Shown: in pieces, positions 30,920 to 43,194 of the stretch | How positions within the stretch are numbered: position 1 is the first letter of the stretch | Layout: each line of letters starts with the position of its first letter | Assembly (NCBI GenBank): GCA_033964015.1 | Contig: CM066925.1 | Span: 5,942,498 to 6,006,497 of the forward strand | Direction of reading: 5' to 3' | Length of the DNA stretch: 64,000 nt | Source: Scolanthus callimorphus | Lineage: Eukaryota > Cnidaria > Anthozoa > Actiniaria > Edwardsiidae | Translations under genes and position numbers: made by a program | Notes under the pieces: generated by a model | Seen by the model: the letters and a program-made list of their open reading frames with translations, nothing else | The model's database searches: none | Told to the model about the DNA's origin: nothing

Positions 30920-33900
30920 CAAGTTCATGAATGCTTCAGCTTCCTCCTGACCTATCATGCAAGGCGATCCTTTGACAGTTACATTTTTACTAGAAACAAA
31001 GAAAGTATCAAACCGTGTGAGTAACAGGTGTACTGATCATTCGTTCTCTCCGCTTTCAATTCAATTCAACTTTATTGCACACTCGTTAGATAATTACATA
31101 CAAATAAAAAAACATACTAATAAAAAGAAGAAATCTGATTAGGAAGTAGAAAGAAACATACATTATGGAATTGTGCGTGGTGGCCAAAGTAGCACAAGCT
31201 TTCGAGTTGGCCACCCGGGGGGGAGGACTCCCATATTTTTTGGTCGGGGATGATCGTCGGAAATTTTTAGTTTCACCCCTAAAAGATACCAAACATGGCG
31301 GGCCATAGCGTGGCTCAAAAAAAATATTACCCTAAAATATGAGGTCTTATGTGCAAAGCAGGCGCGAAGGACACAGGTAACAGGGGAAAAATACCCATGA
31401 AGACATTTCCGTGTTTGTTTCTAATTCATCGTCTTCTCATCGAATAATCTCTCTTTCTTACACGGTTTTTAGAAGCACCATCATGAGAAAAAGCAATTTG
31501 GACACAGTTTCGGCCCTAAAAGATACCAATCTGCCTAAAATTTATTGAAGATCAAGATCACCCCTAAAAGAGACCAAACCAACGTGATTTTAACCCCTAA
31601 AAGATACGACGATCATCCTCGACCAAAAATATGGGAGTCCCCCCCCCCCCCCCCCCCGGGGTTGGCCACCACGACTCGTCATATAAATAGTGTGCAATTG
31701 TAGTTGTAACGGTTTGTTGGAACACTAAATAGGATTAAGAAAGAGAAGAGTCCCCCTCCTTTATCCCTTTGAGCTCTACACGGGCTAGCGTACAGGGGCG
31801 TAGCCAGAAACTTTAATTGGGGGGAGGGGGGGATAGTGAAAACATGGGACGAACATTTTCAAATTTCCTCCAGCAAATACAGTAAATGTATGGGAAATCT
31901 CCCGACCCCTGGCTACGCCCCTGGCGTACCGACCCATTCTTGTACCAAGGGCTCCCCGGCTCGTTATCTCGCAGTAGGAGCCTCTGGTGTTAGCTGATTG
32001 GCTGATTTTAATCGTTGCGCATGCGCAGAAAAATATTTCCCTCAACAGAAATAGTAACTTAGCTCAACTTACCAAACTAGTCCTTGAGTATTTTTGCTAT
32101 TCATCACTAGCTGTTCCCAACTCTTATGTGTCTCCTCGATTATTTTGCGACAGAATTCCTACAACAATGAAAGGAACTTATTTATCAATGAATGGGAAAT
32201 GAGTCCAAGAGGCAAAGCAATACACAGGATTCCCATTGACAGATAAAAGAACAGAAACATATTAAAGAGCCCGTGTCAACCACTCCTTTGCTATTGTTTT
32301 CGTTCGATATACGTGTAGAAATATCTAAATAAACATCTTAAAACAAAGTTTCAGAGTTGATTTACCAATTTCAATTGAGAAAATTGCTCTATATTCTCTA
32401 AATCAGCCGATGGAAATGGATGCTTTCTCCGACTTGATATGTTGCTATGCTGTCAAAAGGGCGGCTGACACAGGCTCTTGAATAACACATTTACGGAAAG
32501 GTGAGCTCCCTGTGTAAATAGCCATACTTAGCACCCTGCTTAGGGGCCGACCATTTAACTTCTGAGGGGGGGGGGGATGATTTAAATAATATATTGCACA
32601 GCATATTTGTTATAATCCTCAACTAATTTTACGAAATAAATATCCTACAATATCTCAGAGAAGTAAAAAAAATCTCGCAAAAAATATCATCCACCCATCC
32701 CCTCAAAAGTCAAATGGTCGGCCCCTTTTATATGCCAAATGCTTCTACAATACATCGCTGTTTACTGGGTTAACACAAGAATGTATCTTAATTTCTCCAT
32801 GACGCACCACGGACAAGAACCCACAGTTGAAATGGGTGCATGGGCTTGAAATTGCGACCAGCTGGTCGACCATCCTCGGAGGAAACGTTAGAGGAAAAAT
32901 CCCCTGGGTCTCCGAGGATGCTGGTCGACAACGCGACTAGATATTCAGCTCAGGTGACTAAAATGTTAAGCTTAGTCGCCTTTAGGCAACCATGTGATTA
33001 TTTCTTTTTTATGTTTAAAACTGAAAATAATTCATCGCGGAAAAAATGGTCTTAATTCCTACGATATAATAAAATAAAAAAGGCCATTCAGATACGCACA
33101 GAAAAGGGATCAGAAAGAACGCGCTACCGTGCTCACTCGGTAAAAAGTAAAGTTCTCACTCGTAAAAAGTAAATGACGTATAATAACCAATAACAGACGA
33201 GAATGCGTACTCAAAACACCACCACAGACAACCCAAATGACAAAAATGTAACCGAAGTAACATCACCACAGGCAATCACAATCGACACAAATTACCTGGT
33301 GACCAAAATGCTTTTCCGGCGACCAAAAACAATGCTAGGATGACCAAATTTTCAGACTCGCCGTGGACGACTGAATAGAAAAGTTATGTTGAAGCCTTGG
33401 GTGTATGCAAATTGCATATTACAGCAATTCTCAGTTACACGCGGTCGCCGGGAAAGTTTCCATGCAAGTTTCCATGGCAACGCACATGCTTTCGCTGGCT
33501 TGTCACGCTCAGACAAGACAGCAAAACATGTTTTCGGTTGCAAGCTTTTTTCCCAGCGACCGCGTGTAACTGAGAATGGCCGTAAGCAAACTTTGTAGAG
33601 CTTTCCGTACCTTATTTTTGAATTCCGCATCATACGCAAACTCATTGAAGGGCTTGCCAGCTGGGACCTTGTAAATTCTGAACCAATCAACAGTAGCCTG
33701 AAACACAGAAGTTAAAGTGATATACCAAATACCGTCGAATGCAGCCACCGGTATACACACGCGACAGATGTGCATGTAAAAAATTGAAGTATCTCCCGTA
33801 CTCCATTTGTAGGTGCCAGGCTATGCCACTTGGTTGGGGATTTTTTATGTGCCCAAAGACAAAACTACAATGTGTGGTTCCAGAAAATATCCACCACCCC

Positions 33901-36900
33901 CAACCCCACTCCCACAGAAGGGTGTCGAGAAGTGAAGCTTTAATTAGCTTTAATTTTATTATGTAAGATACCCCTGTTTTTCGAATTTCACAAAAAATAA
34001 AATTTTACTAGTTTTGGGGGTATTTTGCCGTTAAAAGGGGTCACCTAGAATTTTCGCATAGAGTTTGATTTTTCCCCTGGCATTTTCGGAAGATTAATAA
34101 TTTCAATCGCTTATGTGTGAGAATTTCAAGTCACTCTGTTGTACACCTTGAAAAATGCAGCATTGCCGAAACGTCGGCATTCACAAACAACAAAAACAGC
34201 GTTTCAGCTAACATTTTCAAGACAACATTTTCGCATCCTATAACATTCAGCTACGAAATCCGAGTAAATTTGTAGGGATTAAAAAATATCCAATCGACCA
34301 GGGGTTTCAATAGAAGGCGGCTACCGTCTACTTCACCGCTCACCGCCGACAAATTCATTATTACTTCAATATTAAAGCAATAGAATACATGAATATGCCA
34401 ATTATCTTGCCCTCAAAACGCTGGAAACGCCTTTTCTGCTACCGAAATGGTAAAAAGGCCTTCGTAAGGGACCCACAAACCCAAAACTAAGCCTGCTACT
34501 TCAAAACTTATTGAAACCCCCGAATCGTTACAGTGATGTGTATAGTCAGCAATTACTTATGCCATTTTTAGCTATTTTGCATCATTCTCTCGCTGGGTGC
34601 CCCTGAAAAGGTGACCACATGATGAATTTGATAAAGTCACCAGTATGTGAAAGGTGTAACGGTGTACTGGAAAAGTAATAATGAATGGCAGTCTGTATTA
34701 TAAGCAACAACAAATACCTTGAGCAATCCAGGCATGTGTTCCTCAACTTCATTAATATCTAAAGCACAAGCAAAAAAACAACAAGTTAGTACAGTTACTT
34801 CATTGGCTGACAAAAGCTAGAGCTGGTGCAATCCTGTAAAATGCACAACAAAGAGAGGAGGGGAGGAAATGTGGTGAAAATGTTAATAAAGTTTAGCTGC
34901 CTGACATTAACTTTTTTCGAGGGGTGCCATTATTGGCGTCTAAACAATTCTAGTCACCAAATAGTGAAGTTTAGTCACCATAAAGGAAATCCGGTTGCCA
35001 TCTTTTTCTCCTGAATTAATGCTATTGGCAGCTAATTTTGAGAAGGGCAATTTTAAAAAAACCTACAGGCTGGAAAGGTGAGTCACCATTTGGCCACTAG
35101 GCTGAGATTTTTGCTCACCGAACCTTAAATCTAGTCGCCATTGGTGACCATGGTATAATGCTGGTTTCTGCCAGAAATACTATACACTTAATGACTTAGC
35201 CTGCTTGCAGGCGGTACCTGGGTGTTTTTATCGCGGAAAACCTGGTCCATTCGATGATCGGATGCCATCTTGGAATTTTGAGGCGCGCAGTCCCGGGTGC
35301 GAGCGCAAAAATCGGGCGAAGGGGAGGGGGGAGGAGATGGTGTTCAATCATCGAACGGACCAGGTTTTCCCCGATAAAAACACCCAGTACCGCCTGCAAG
35401 CAGGCTATTAATGACTGCTTCTGAGGGAAACAGCGAGTTTTGTTTTCCCGAGTCGAGGGAAACATCGAGATTGGAGGGAAAACAAAACTTGCTGTTTCCC
35501 GAGGGTGCAGTCATAAAGTGTTTTATTATATAGCAAAAAGAGACACAACAAAATAACAACAAACTTTCCTGCCGAAATTTCTCGCTCTAGCGATGTTGCC
35601 CGCGTGGGCAACAATTTTTGAATTGTAGCCCACGCGGGCTACATTGAGTCTTGTACTTTACCACGTGACCATGATAGAACCAATCAGAGTGCGCGCTTTG
35701 ACAGAATAAATACAAGCTTCAAATAACAACAGATAGCCAACTGGATGTGATTTCAGGCCTGGAAACTCATTCACCTATGTACTTACCATTAATTTTGCCG
35801 GCCAGAGGGTCATTGACATCTATACAGATGACCTTCCAGTCAGTTTCTCCCTCGTCAATCATAGCAAGAATGCCTAGCACTTTAACTTGCTTCACATCAC
35901 CTCGTTCTGACACCTGTCAAACAACCAAGGTTAGTTTTAAATAAACTGCTTGCCGTCCCTTCTTTGGCGAATGTCCGTACATTGAGGGAAGTTATCCCCA
36001 GTGACGCTACTCCTTACTCAACACCTACAATGTATATAGCCTTGTTCCCAGGCCACCCCTTGCTCTCAGCTTATCCTATGTCAGGGTTCGTATGCTTTCT
36101 GGATGATAAAAATCCAGGATTTTCCAGGAAGTCTTTAGTTATTTTTCCAGGAATTTTCCAGGAGTTTTTATTGGGTAGAAATGCCCCCTCCCTTCCAAAA
36201 AAACATGACAAGTCTGGGGGGTCATAGTTTGCAGCCCAAAATCGGATTCATGAAACTGACTGATTCAACCACACTTGAGTTGAGACATTTTTCCAGGAGT
36301 TTTCCAGGATTTCCCTTAAAATTCCAGGACTTTCCAGGAAGGAAACGAAATCCAGGATATTCCAGGACGCGTACAAACCCTGTCTACAGTGTAGCAAGTA
36401 ATCATATATTTTTCTACATTATGTACTTACCTTTGTTCCAATTTCACATGCATCAATAGGGTCATTGTCACCCATGCAGCCGGTTCCCTCATCTTTGTGG
36501 TCAGGGTCTTCCCAGGTCTGACAGATAAAAAGGTAACAGCTCAAGCAGGCTGCACAATACCAAATCAGGCTCATTCCCAGACATTATTTTCTCATGCTTC
36601 TTGTGGTTATTTTTCCAATCTATTTCTCTATGAAAATAATATTGTATTGGAGCCACAGGGACTGGGAATGAGTACTGGATAGGGCACGCAATGAATTGTG
36701 GGACAGGTCGACTGCTTCCTTCTTTTCTTATGCATATCCCATAACCCTCTGCGTGCCCTATTAAAACTCTGCCACAAACCATTGCGTACCCTAAAAACCC
36801 GAAAAGCACTGGGTACAAGACTGATAACCAATGTACATGTGCCTTATTTCATTATCCTACATAAATATTATCATAAATGGATAAATTTGATATTCACATT

Positions 36901-39900
36901 TCATATAACACTGGTACTACAGTATATTATTATCATGCCAAGATTTTGTGGCAAAACCAGATTAAAACATCTCAACGTCTGTGAAAGAGAGAATTTCTGT
37001 GGGAAAGCAAGGACACTATAAATAATATTTAACAATTATTCCTCGAGCCTGAATGGGCTCGGAGTCAATAGCCTATGAGGCCGAAGGCCAAATGGGCTAT
37101 TGACTCAGAGGCCATGAGGGCGAGAGGAAATTGTTTAGTCAAATCACACTAGTAAGTCAATTTGTATAGCCAAAAACGGTTTCTGGTCTGGTCATTTGCC
37201 ATTTTCTGGCTTTCAAATCCGGCACTTTTTCGCTACTAGTAGGCTATAACTTATAGCCTATGTAGCAGCTCAAACAATCAGAACACAGTATTGACAATAG
37301 ACCACTAGTGTGATTTGACTAAATAGATTTAGACACTGGCTAAAAGCAGAGCTCCCAGTTGCATATTTTTGCGCTAATGAGACAATGACATCTACAAAGA
37401 ATCTTGGGAAAAAGTTAGTGATCGAAAGGAAACTCTATTCACGCTAAATGAAGTAAGCGTACATAATGTTTCTTTGCTGGAAAAATATATTGACTTTTCA
37501 AGCCAGGCAAAAGTCCGACATTTGTTTTTGAAAGTCCTTTTGAAGGACTTTCTCCCCACAGAATTTCCCTTCAGGTTATTTAAGAAGAAATGCAAAAAAA
37601 AAAGTAACAAGAAAAAGAAAGAAAAAAAAAAGAGAGAAAAAAAAAGATATGAGCAAAACCTAGGTTTTGAACCCTGGATAACTGCCCTGCAGACAATCTG
37701 AAGCCACACTAGCAGAGTTTGCCACCCCTTTTAACTAGAAGATCATGGTGTGAAAAATGCTAGATATAGAGAAAGAATGCGGGACCCCTGTGATAGCTCT
37801 AGGAATGCCTGTCAAAGAAGCTGTCCCTGTCCCTTTGTGATTGGTTGATAAGGTTCACATGAGCCAATCACAGTCCTCCTCTGTACTATTGTTACATGGA
37901 CACTCTTACATTCCCGATGACATATGCTGTTTGCTTTTCAAAAGCAACAGCAAAAAATTTGGGAGCTCTGCAAACTATATGATCTATACTAAAAATAATT
38001 AACCTAAGAATCTGTATATATTGGATGTCACCTACATCACTCTCTACAAACCTGTGGCAGGGCGCCATAGTTCCAGATATATCCATGATAGGGAAAGCAG
38101 TGATTTACAAATCGCACGTTGCCCTTCTTGACGTCCTGCTTGATTGGGTTCATTGGCTGCTTGGTAGCAATCTCCATTTTTGCATTTGTCCATCTTGGGA
38201 TTTCAACTACCATGTTGTAAGTTGTTTTCTGTCATAATTAGATAAAACTGGAGTGTGAAACTGAGAGTACACATAATTCGGAATTATGCAACCTTTACAT
38301 GAACAACAACAACCAAAGGTTGAGATTTATGTTAAACGCAGTGGAAAAATGTTGTTTTGCTGACGTTTTGAGCGTTAGCCCTTCGTCGGAGCAAAGAGGA
38401 ATTTTTTTTTTCTTCTTCGTCGGAGCAAAGAGAGAAAACAGAGGGAGTGGGGCTGTATATAAAGTAAATGTAGAGCCGTTGCTAGGCAACAGATAAACAT
38501 TCTGAATGACTGAAGGTGATAATTGGTTAAGAATAACAAAGGATGCCATGGGCCATTGAAATCACAAACTAGTGATAAGAGTAAAGAAAGAGGAAATATG
38601 ATGAAATATGATGAGATGTATAAAACTAGATATAAGAGAAAAACTCTTTGCTCCGACGAAGGGCTAACGCTCAAAACGTCAGCAAAACAACATTTTTCCA
38701 CGGCGTTTAACATAAATCTCAACCTTTGGTTTTTGTTGTTCATGTTCACGTCTCTGCCGACACAGACCACCTAGCTTTCCCGTAAAACTAGTCATACCAT
38801 ATGCAACCTGTAGTGCTATCCAGAAGCAGGGGAGGGGAGCCTACAGGACGGACCCTCTTATGATATCCCCATCCACACCCCGTTTTAGATTGTTGCAATA
38901 CAATAATTTGGCTGTAATGCAAACATCTGACAAAAAATCATAGACAATAACATTCTAATATAATTACCTCATTATTGGCAAACAAGGGGATATCATGGAA
39001 GGGTGAGACAACATGTCCATCTTTTTCTGTGAAAGAGAGAACAGATGAATCAGTGACATTGAGTTTGGACTAATTATTCCAGCTACAGCATGCTTTCTTT
39101 TCTTTACAAATGCCGTTGGACAGGGCTGCAAAAAAAAAATGTCCAGTCGAAACTTTTAACAAGTTTCAAAATTCTAGTCACATTTTCTAAAATGTTAGTC
39201 GCAAAAATTGAACTTGCACCAGCGAGTTAGACAAGAAGTGAGTCACAAAACTTTGACTGATTGACAACGTTTAGTCGCAAAAGAGAAAAACTTAGTCACA
39301 AAAGCGACCCCCAGGGGCACAATTTGCAGCCCTTGTTGGAATATACATGTAACACAATTGCCAGGATGCAGCAGCACACACACAGCACTTGGTTTGTGAA
39401 GTGTAACACAACAGTCCAGTGTCAAATTCTCTACTCTACCGCTGAATAGGCATCAACATATTTTTGGGGGTATCAAATTTGTAGTAAAAGTATTTTTGGG
39501 TTGAAAATTCTACCAGGTATTTTTGAAGGGTTTGGGGGTGTTTTTGGGGGGTTGGAACTTCTGATGGGCTAGTTGATTTTTAGGATGGGTATCAAATTTT
39601 GGGAGCAGGTATTTTTTTAATCAACAGTGGTTTAGAAACGGATGTGGGTAAAACATGGACGGGGACGCGGGACGGGGACGGGGACGCGGGACGGGGACGC
39701 GGGACGGGGACGCGGGACGGGGACGCGGGACGGGGACGGGGACGTGACCCGGGACGCGGATTTGGGTGTACGAAAATGCGAAAATATGAAATTTCATGGT
39801 ACCTCATTCACTCTTGGGTAAATTTAGTACATGGACACCACACTTGGTTAAATTTAATTTCATCAAAACAAAAAAAATCCGCGTCTGAACAGGCAATAAA

Positions 39901-41464
39901 ATCGTATCTCGAGAAAGGTAACACGGACGAACAAACTTGGTCAAAGTTGTTTAGAGAGCAAGGGGGGTGGAACACATAACCACGTGATGTGACGTCATCG
40001 ATTGCCGTTGATGACGTCATCAAAACAAGAAAAAATCATGTCTCGACAAGGAAACACTCTCAGGCAATCAAGCTTCATCAGAGCCTGGGAGAATGGTTTG
40101 AAGGGTATGTAACACCATGGCCACGTGGTGTCACGTCATGGATGACGTCATCAAAATGAGAAAAAATATCTCAAGAAGGAAACACTGTCAGACAACTAAA
40201 CCTGGGTAACTTTGTTTTGAGGGTGCGGCTTGAAGTGGTCATGTTATATGACATCGATGACGTCGCATCAAAACAAGAAAAAAAACGCACGGAGGGAAAT
40301 CGATGGCGATGGCGTGACCACGTGACCATGGTGTTGCACCCCCCTTGCCCTTTAAAAAAGCTTTGATCAAGTTTGCTGACAGCTGTTCCCTTATCGATTA
40401 CCTCATGCCACGTGGCCATAGTGTTGCAACCCCTTGTCCTTGAAACAATCGACTAAGTTTGGTTGCCTGCCAGTGTTCCCCTCTAAAGATGCGCTTTTTT
40501 CTTGTTTTGATGACGTCATTGACAGTGTCATCTAGTTAAATTTAACCAAGTGTGGTGTCCATGTACTAAATTTACCCAAGCGTGAACAAGGTACCATGAA
40601 ATGTTATATTTTCGCATTTTCGTACACCCAAATCCGCGTCCCGGGTCACGTCCCCGTCCCCGTCCCGCGTCCCCGTCCCGCGTCCCCGTCCCCGTCCCGC
40701 GTCCCCGTCCATGTTTTACCCACATCCTTTAGAAACACATATTGTAGAAGACCAGCTCGGGTATTTTTTTGGGTATGAAATTTGGAGCTCGGTCGGACCC
40801 CCCTGTCATTTTTATATCCGAGTATCCCCCAATTCAAGGTGGGGAGGGAGGTGATTTTGTCTACATAACCCTTGATCGGGCAACAAATCTATCATCATTG
40901 TAGGCTGTTTCAGCTATCTGGCAGCTTATTGGAGTTCAAAAATAAAAATAATAAATGTTGATAAATGAAACCCCGCACCCCAGCGACGTGGAAGTTCAAA
41001 GTAACTTTGTTTAGAGAAAGATTTCACAGTCTCGTTCCACACTTGCGTGCTCGTGTGGAACTATAAAGCTCAAGTCTAGAAGCTCTCTAGAAGTTAGCAA
41101 AAGGTGAGCCAATCGATCTCGATTGAGAAAAAAAGACTTCAAATTAAGTTGCAATTATCCAACATTATCATTTAATATATTGATTAGAAAATGCATGCAA
41201 AGTTTCTTCTTCGTGATCTTGCAACTTTAACTTACCGAAATACATCTTGTAATCCGTTGTGAAAAGGCAGCCACTTTCCCTAGTGTTATAAGCCATATTT
41301 CTTGCTAAATAGGAGTAGTTTAGACAGGTTCTTGGTAGGATAACAGGTGATTTAGCCGAGCGGTTTATCCCGCAAGCGACTGCTGAACGGAGCAAACCAA
41401 AAGACCTTCTCATGAGCATGTGTTCGACGAAGAGGAACATCCAAGATATAACGGCTATTCTCAT
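30920..41464 (-). CDS. Soluble (family I) inorganic pyrophosphatase
   Basis: Nine exons on the minus strand in consistent phase: 41236-41464, 38968-39026, 38052-38228, 36431-36517, 35787-35913, 34718-34758, 33611-33697, 32073-32158 and 30920-30989. The enzyme hydrolyses PPi to two phosphates, making biosynthetic reactions irreversible. Visible features: [46 protein letters not shown]; the metal-binding signature DNDPIDA within [22 protein letters not shown]; and [14 protein letters not shown]. The last exons (HKSWEQLV, then [15 protein letters not shown]) match the animal PPA1/PPA2 tail. The first exon has an N-terminal extension rich in Arg and Ser ([15 protein letters not shown]) before MAYNTRESG, possibly a mitochondrial presequence, so one gene may supply both compartments. 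The stop codon is not located; 30018-30060 is a phase-compatible candidate tenth exon. Confidence 0.92.
31202..31668. mobile_element. TIR element with CCCCTAAAAGATACC motifs
   Basis: The left end ACTCCCATATTTTTTGGTCG and the right end CGACCAAAAATATGGGAGT are inverted. The interior repeats CACCCCTAAAAGATACCAAA. A C-run sits at its right end. It is in an intron of pyrophosphatase. Confidence 0.6.
32262..32730. repeat. Two adjacent palindromic elements
   Basis: 32262-32480 is a copy of the GAGCCCGTGTCA...TGACACAGGCTCTT family. 32543-32730 is bounded by AGGGGCCGACCATTTAACTT and its complement and recurs at 63262-63480 in the FBXW2 intron. Confidence 0.65.
33428..33585. mobile_element. MITE with TTCTCAGTTACACGCGGTCG ends
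   Basis: Inverted ends of about 27 bases enclose 100 bases without coding capacity. It lies 26 bases beyond the donor of pyrophosphatase exon 33611-33697. Confidence 0.65.
35188..35640. mobile_element. Mutator-like MITE inserted into a dispersed repeat
   Basis: The element 35197-35407 has ends TAGCCTGCTTGCAGGCGGTAC and complement and is flanked by the 9-bp duplication TTAATGACT (35188-35196, 35408-35416). The host repeat continues to about 35640. Its unoccupied counterpart is at 11020-11260. A sister element is at 58612-58799. Confidence 0.8.
36080..36384. repeat. TTCCAGGA-rich element with CAGGGTTCGTA ends
   Basis: Opens CAGGGTTCGTATGC and closes GCGTACAAACCCTG, with many TTTTCCAGGA units between. 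It ends 47 bases before the donor side of pyrophosphatase exon 36431-36517. Confidence 0.65.
37031..37321. mobile_element. Palindromic MITE with TA flanks, copy 2
   Basis: Same composite as 812-1070: an AACAATTATTCCTCG hairpin, then 37136-37321 bounded by TAGTCAAATCACACTAGT and complement with TA at both ends. Confidence 0.7.
38299..38750. mobile_element. Inverted-repeat element with Penelope-type motifs
   Basis: Arms of about 100 bases (AACCAAAGGTTGAGATTTATG ... and complement) each contain GACGAAGGGCTAACGCTC followed by AAAACGTCAGC, related to the hammerhead-like cores at 29.4 kb but with a changed CTGA core. It lies between pyrophosphatase exons 38052 and 38968. Confidence 0.55.
39638..40730. 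mobile_element. ~1.1-kb foldback element with minisatellite arms
   Basis: The inverted arms of about 220 bases begin GGATGTGGGTAAAACATGG and each carries a GGGACGGGGACGC minisatellite plus TTTGGGTGTACGAAAATGCG. The interior holds ~135-bp tandem units with CACGTGRTGT, GACGTCATCGATGACGTCAT-type motifs. Units of the same family form an array at 62290-62800. Confidence 0.7.
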
Positions 41465-43194
41465 TGGCTAATGGCTATATATCGAGTGTTTTGATTGGTG
41501 AATTGTTTTGCATGTTTATGGCTGTTTCCTCGTAGGGGGAAATGTTTCGTAGAAGAATGAGCTCGCCTTGGCACGTTTTGAGAACTGCTATATTTACATT
41601 TGTAAGAAAACTGGCTTTCCAATGAATTGATATGTTGATTCTAGGAAAAAAAGTAACAGGAAAAATCGAGTTGTTGACAATATGGAGGCACTCCCAATAA
41701 ATAATCTGAGCTGCAATATCTTGTACATTTTTCAGTTTTCTGACTCCGTACAGACCATTATATATTTCCCAGGGAGGTTGCAGGTCCTGCAGCATAATTT
41801 CCTGTTGGCTCAGAGGGCCCTGAATGCTGTAAAATGGGAGCTAGGCCGGTATTTACCTTTTATACTGGGAAAATGAAAATGAGAGATTGGGTTACTTGGA
41901 CTGTCTTGCAGATCAATAGAAAATGGAAATGTGTGTGTCTCCAAAAAATATCCATACCCCCCCCCCCCCCCCCCCCCCCCACCACGGAAGGGTGTTGAGA
42001 AATGATCCATTCTGGAATCCCCCCCCCCCCCCCCCACGGAAGGGTGTTGAGAAATGATCCATTCTGGAATTTCCGAAGAAAAATTTGTATGGAAAAGATC
42101 CCGTTAGGGGGGGTATGGATATTTTTTGGAAACACACAATGGGCTTTTTATTTTGATCTAATATGCTGGGATTATCAATAATGCATGGGATGGGGATTTT
42201 GGGAAAAATTCGGCTGGGAAATGGGATTTGGACCCGGTCAGAATGAGAGCCGGAATAATTAAAGCTGTATATTTGTCAAATGCTTAATGCTTAAATAAGT
42301 CATCCTAATATACTTGCGCTAATGTCTAGGAAGAGGTGGCCCTGTAGTGCTCTGACAGATCTTTTAGCGCCCTAACCAGCTTGCAGGGATGTAATTTTCT
42401 AGCTCAGAAGCTATCACGTTATTTTGAGCCAGCGCGAAATCCCATTTTGCCCAGCAGATCGATTTTTCTTGAATTTCCAATTATTTGAAAATGGATTGTG
42501 CATGCCCAAATTGGACGGCTCACACGCTCAAATAGTGGACAGTTTGGGTTTGAACATGGATGCTTTATAATTCATAAATAAAGGACTCTATGCTCTTCCT
42601 TTGGCCTCGTACAATTTTTGGTGTCCCTCCAAACTTTCTCAGCCATTTTTTTTTCTTAATCCGACAGCGTGGAGGCTTCCCTGCTACTAATACCACACTA
42701 ACAGTTTTTATTAAGAAGAACATTATAATAGTTTAGCCTCCTCGACCCCCGTCTCGCTGCGTTGCCTGCGGAGGAGGCTAATAATAGTTTTGTATTTGTA
42801 TTATCAAAAATATTTTAAAATTGTTGTGATCAACTGCATTAATGTACTTTGAAAACCTTCAAAACATGTGAAAAGGGTAAATTATCCCAGATAAGGCATT
42901 GTTTTAAAAACTTGGAACGTTCTTCTCCATGGTTCTTGCTAGCGTTTATGCCAACTCCGCACCACTTCTGATCCATTCCAAAATTTACAAATTTAGTGAT
43001 TGTTTGGGCAACGTACATCACCTAACACATCTCCTCTATCTGAGTTCCTGGCTCATCTGCATCTGGTAAAATATCCAAGGATGTATTGCTGTGAAAATAA
43101 TCCAGCCTTTAAAAGCATGGAAAGTTTTTCCTTCTCCCAACTCCGCTCCACTTCTGGTCCATTCCAGAATTTACAAATGTTGTGAATATATCAC
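41465..43194. other. Intergenic stretch between pyrophosphatase and the second KCTD gene
   Basis: No gene recognised; a 106-codon minus frame at 41475-41795 has no family resemblance. A TIR element with poly-C interior lies at 41932-42139 (GTCTCCAAAAAATATCCATA against TATGGATATTTTTTGGAAAC). 42925-43070 duplicates the 3' end of the neighbouring KCTD gene. Confidence 0.5.
42925..43070 (-). pseudogene. Tandemly duplicated 3' fragment of the KCTD gene
   Basis: Matches 43118-43260 with mismatches, including the coding stretch complementary to CCTCTATCTGAGTTCCTGG and the downstream AACTCCGC(T/A)CCACTTCTG block. It contains only the last codons of the KCTD frame and flank, so it cannot be functional. 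Confidence 0.65.

Noticed and set aside
38375..38770. 131-codon minus frame rich in LLSLLL
   Set aside because: It spans both arms of the inverted-repeat element at 38299-38750.
41475..41795. 106-codon minus-strand frame upstream of pyrophosphatase
   Set aside because: No homologous motif and no splice context linking it to the pyrophosphatase exon 41236-41464.
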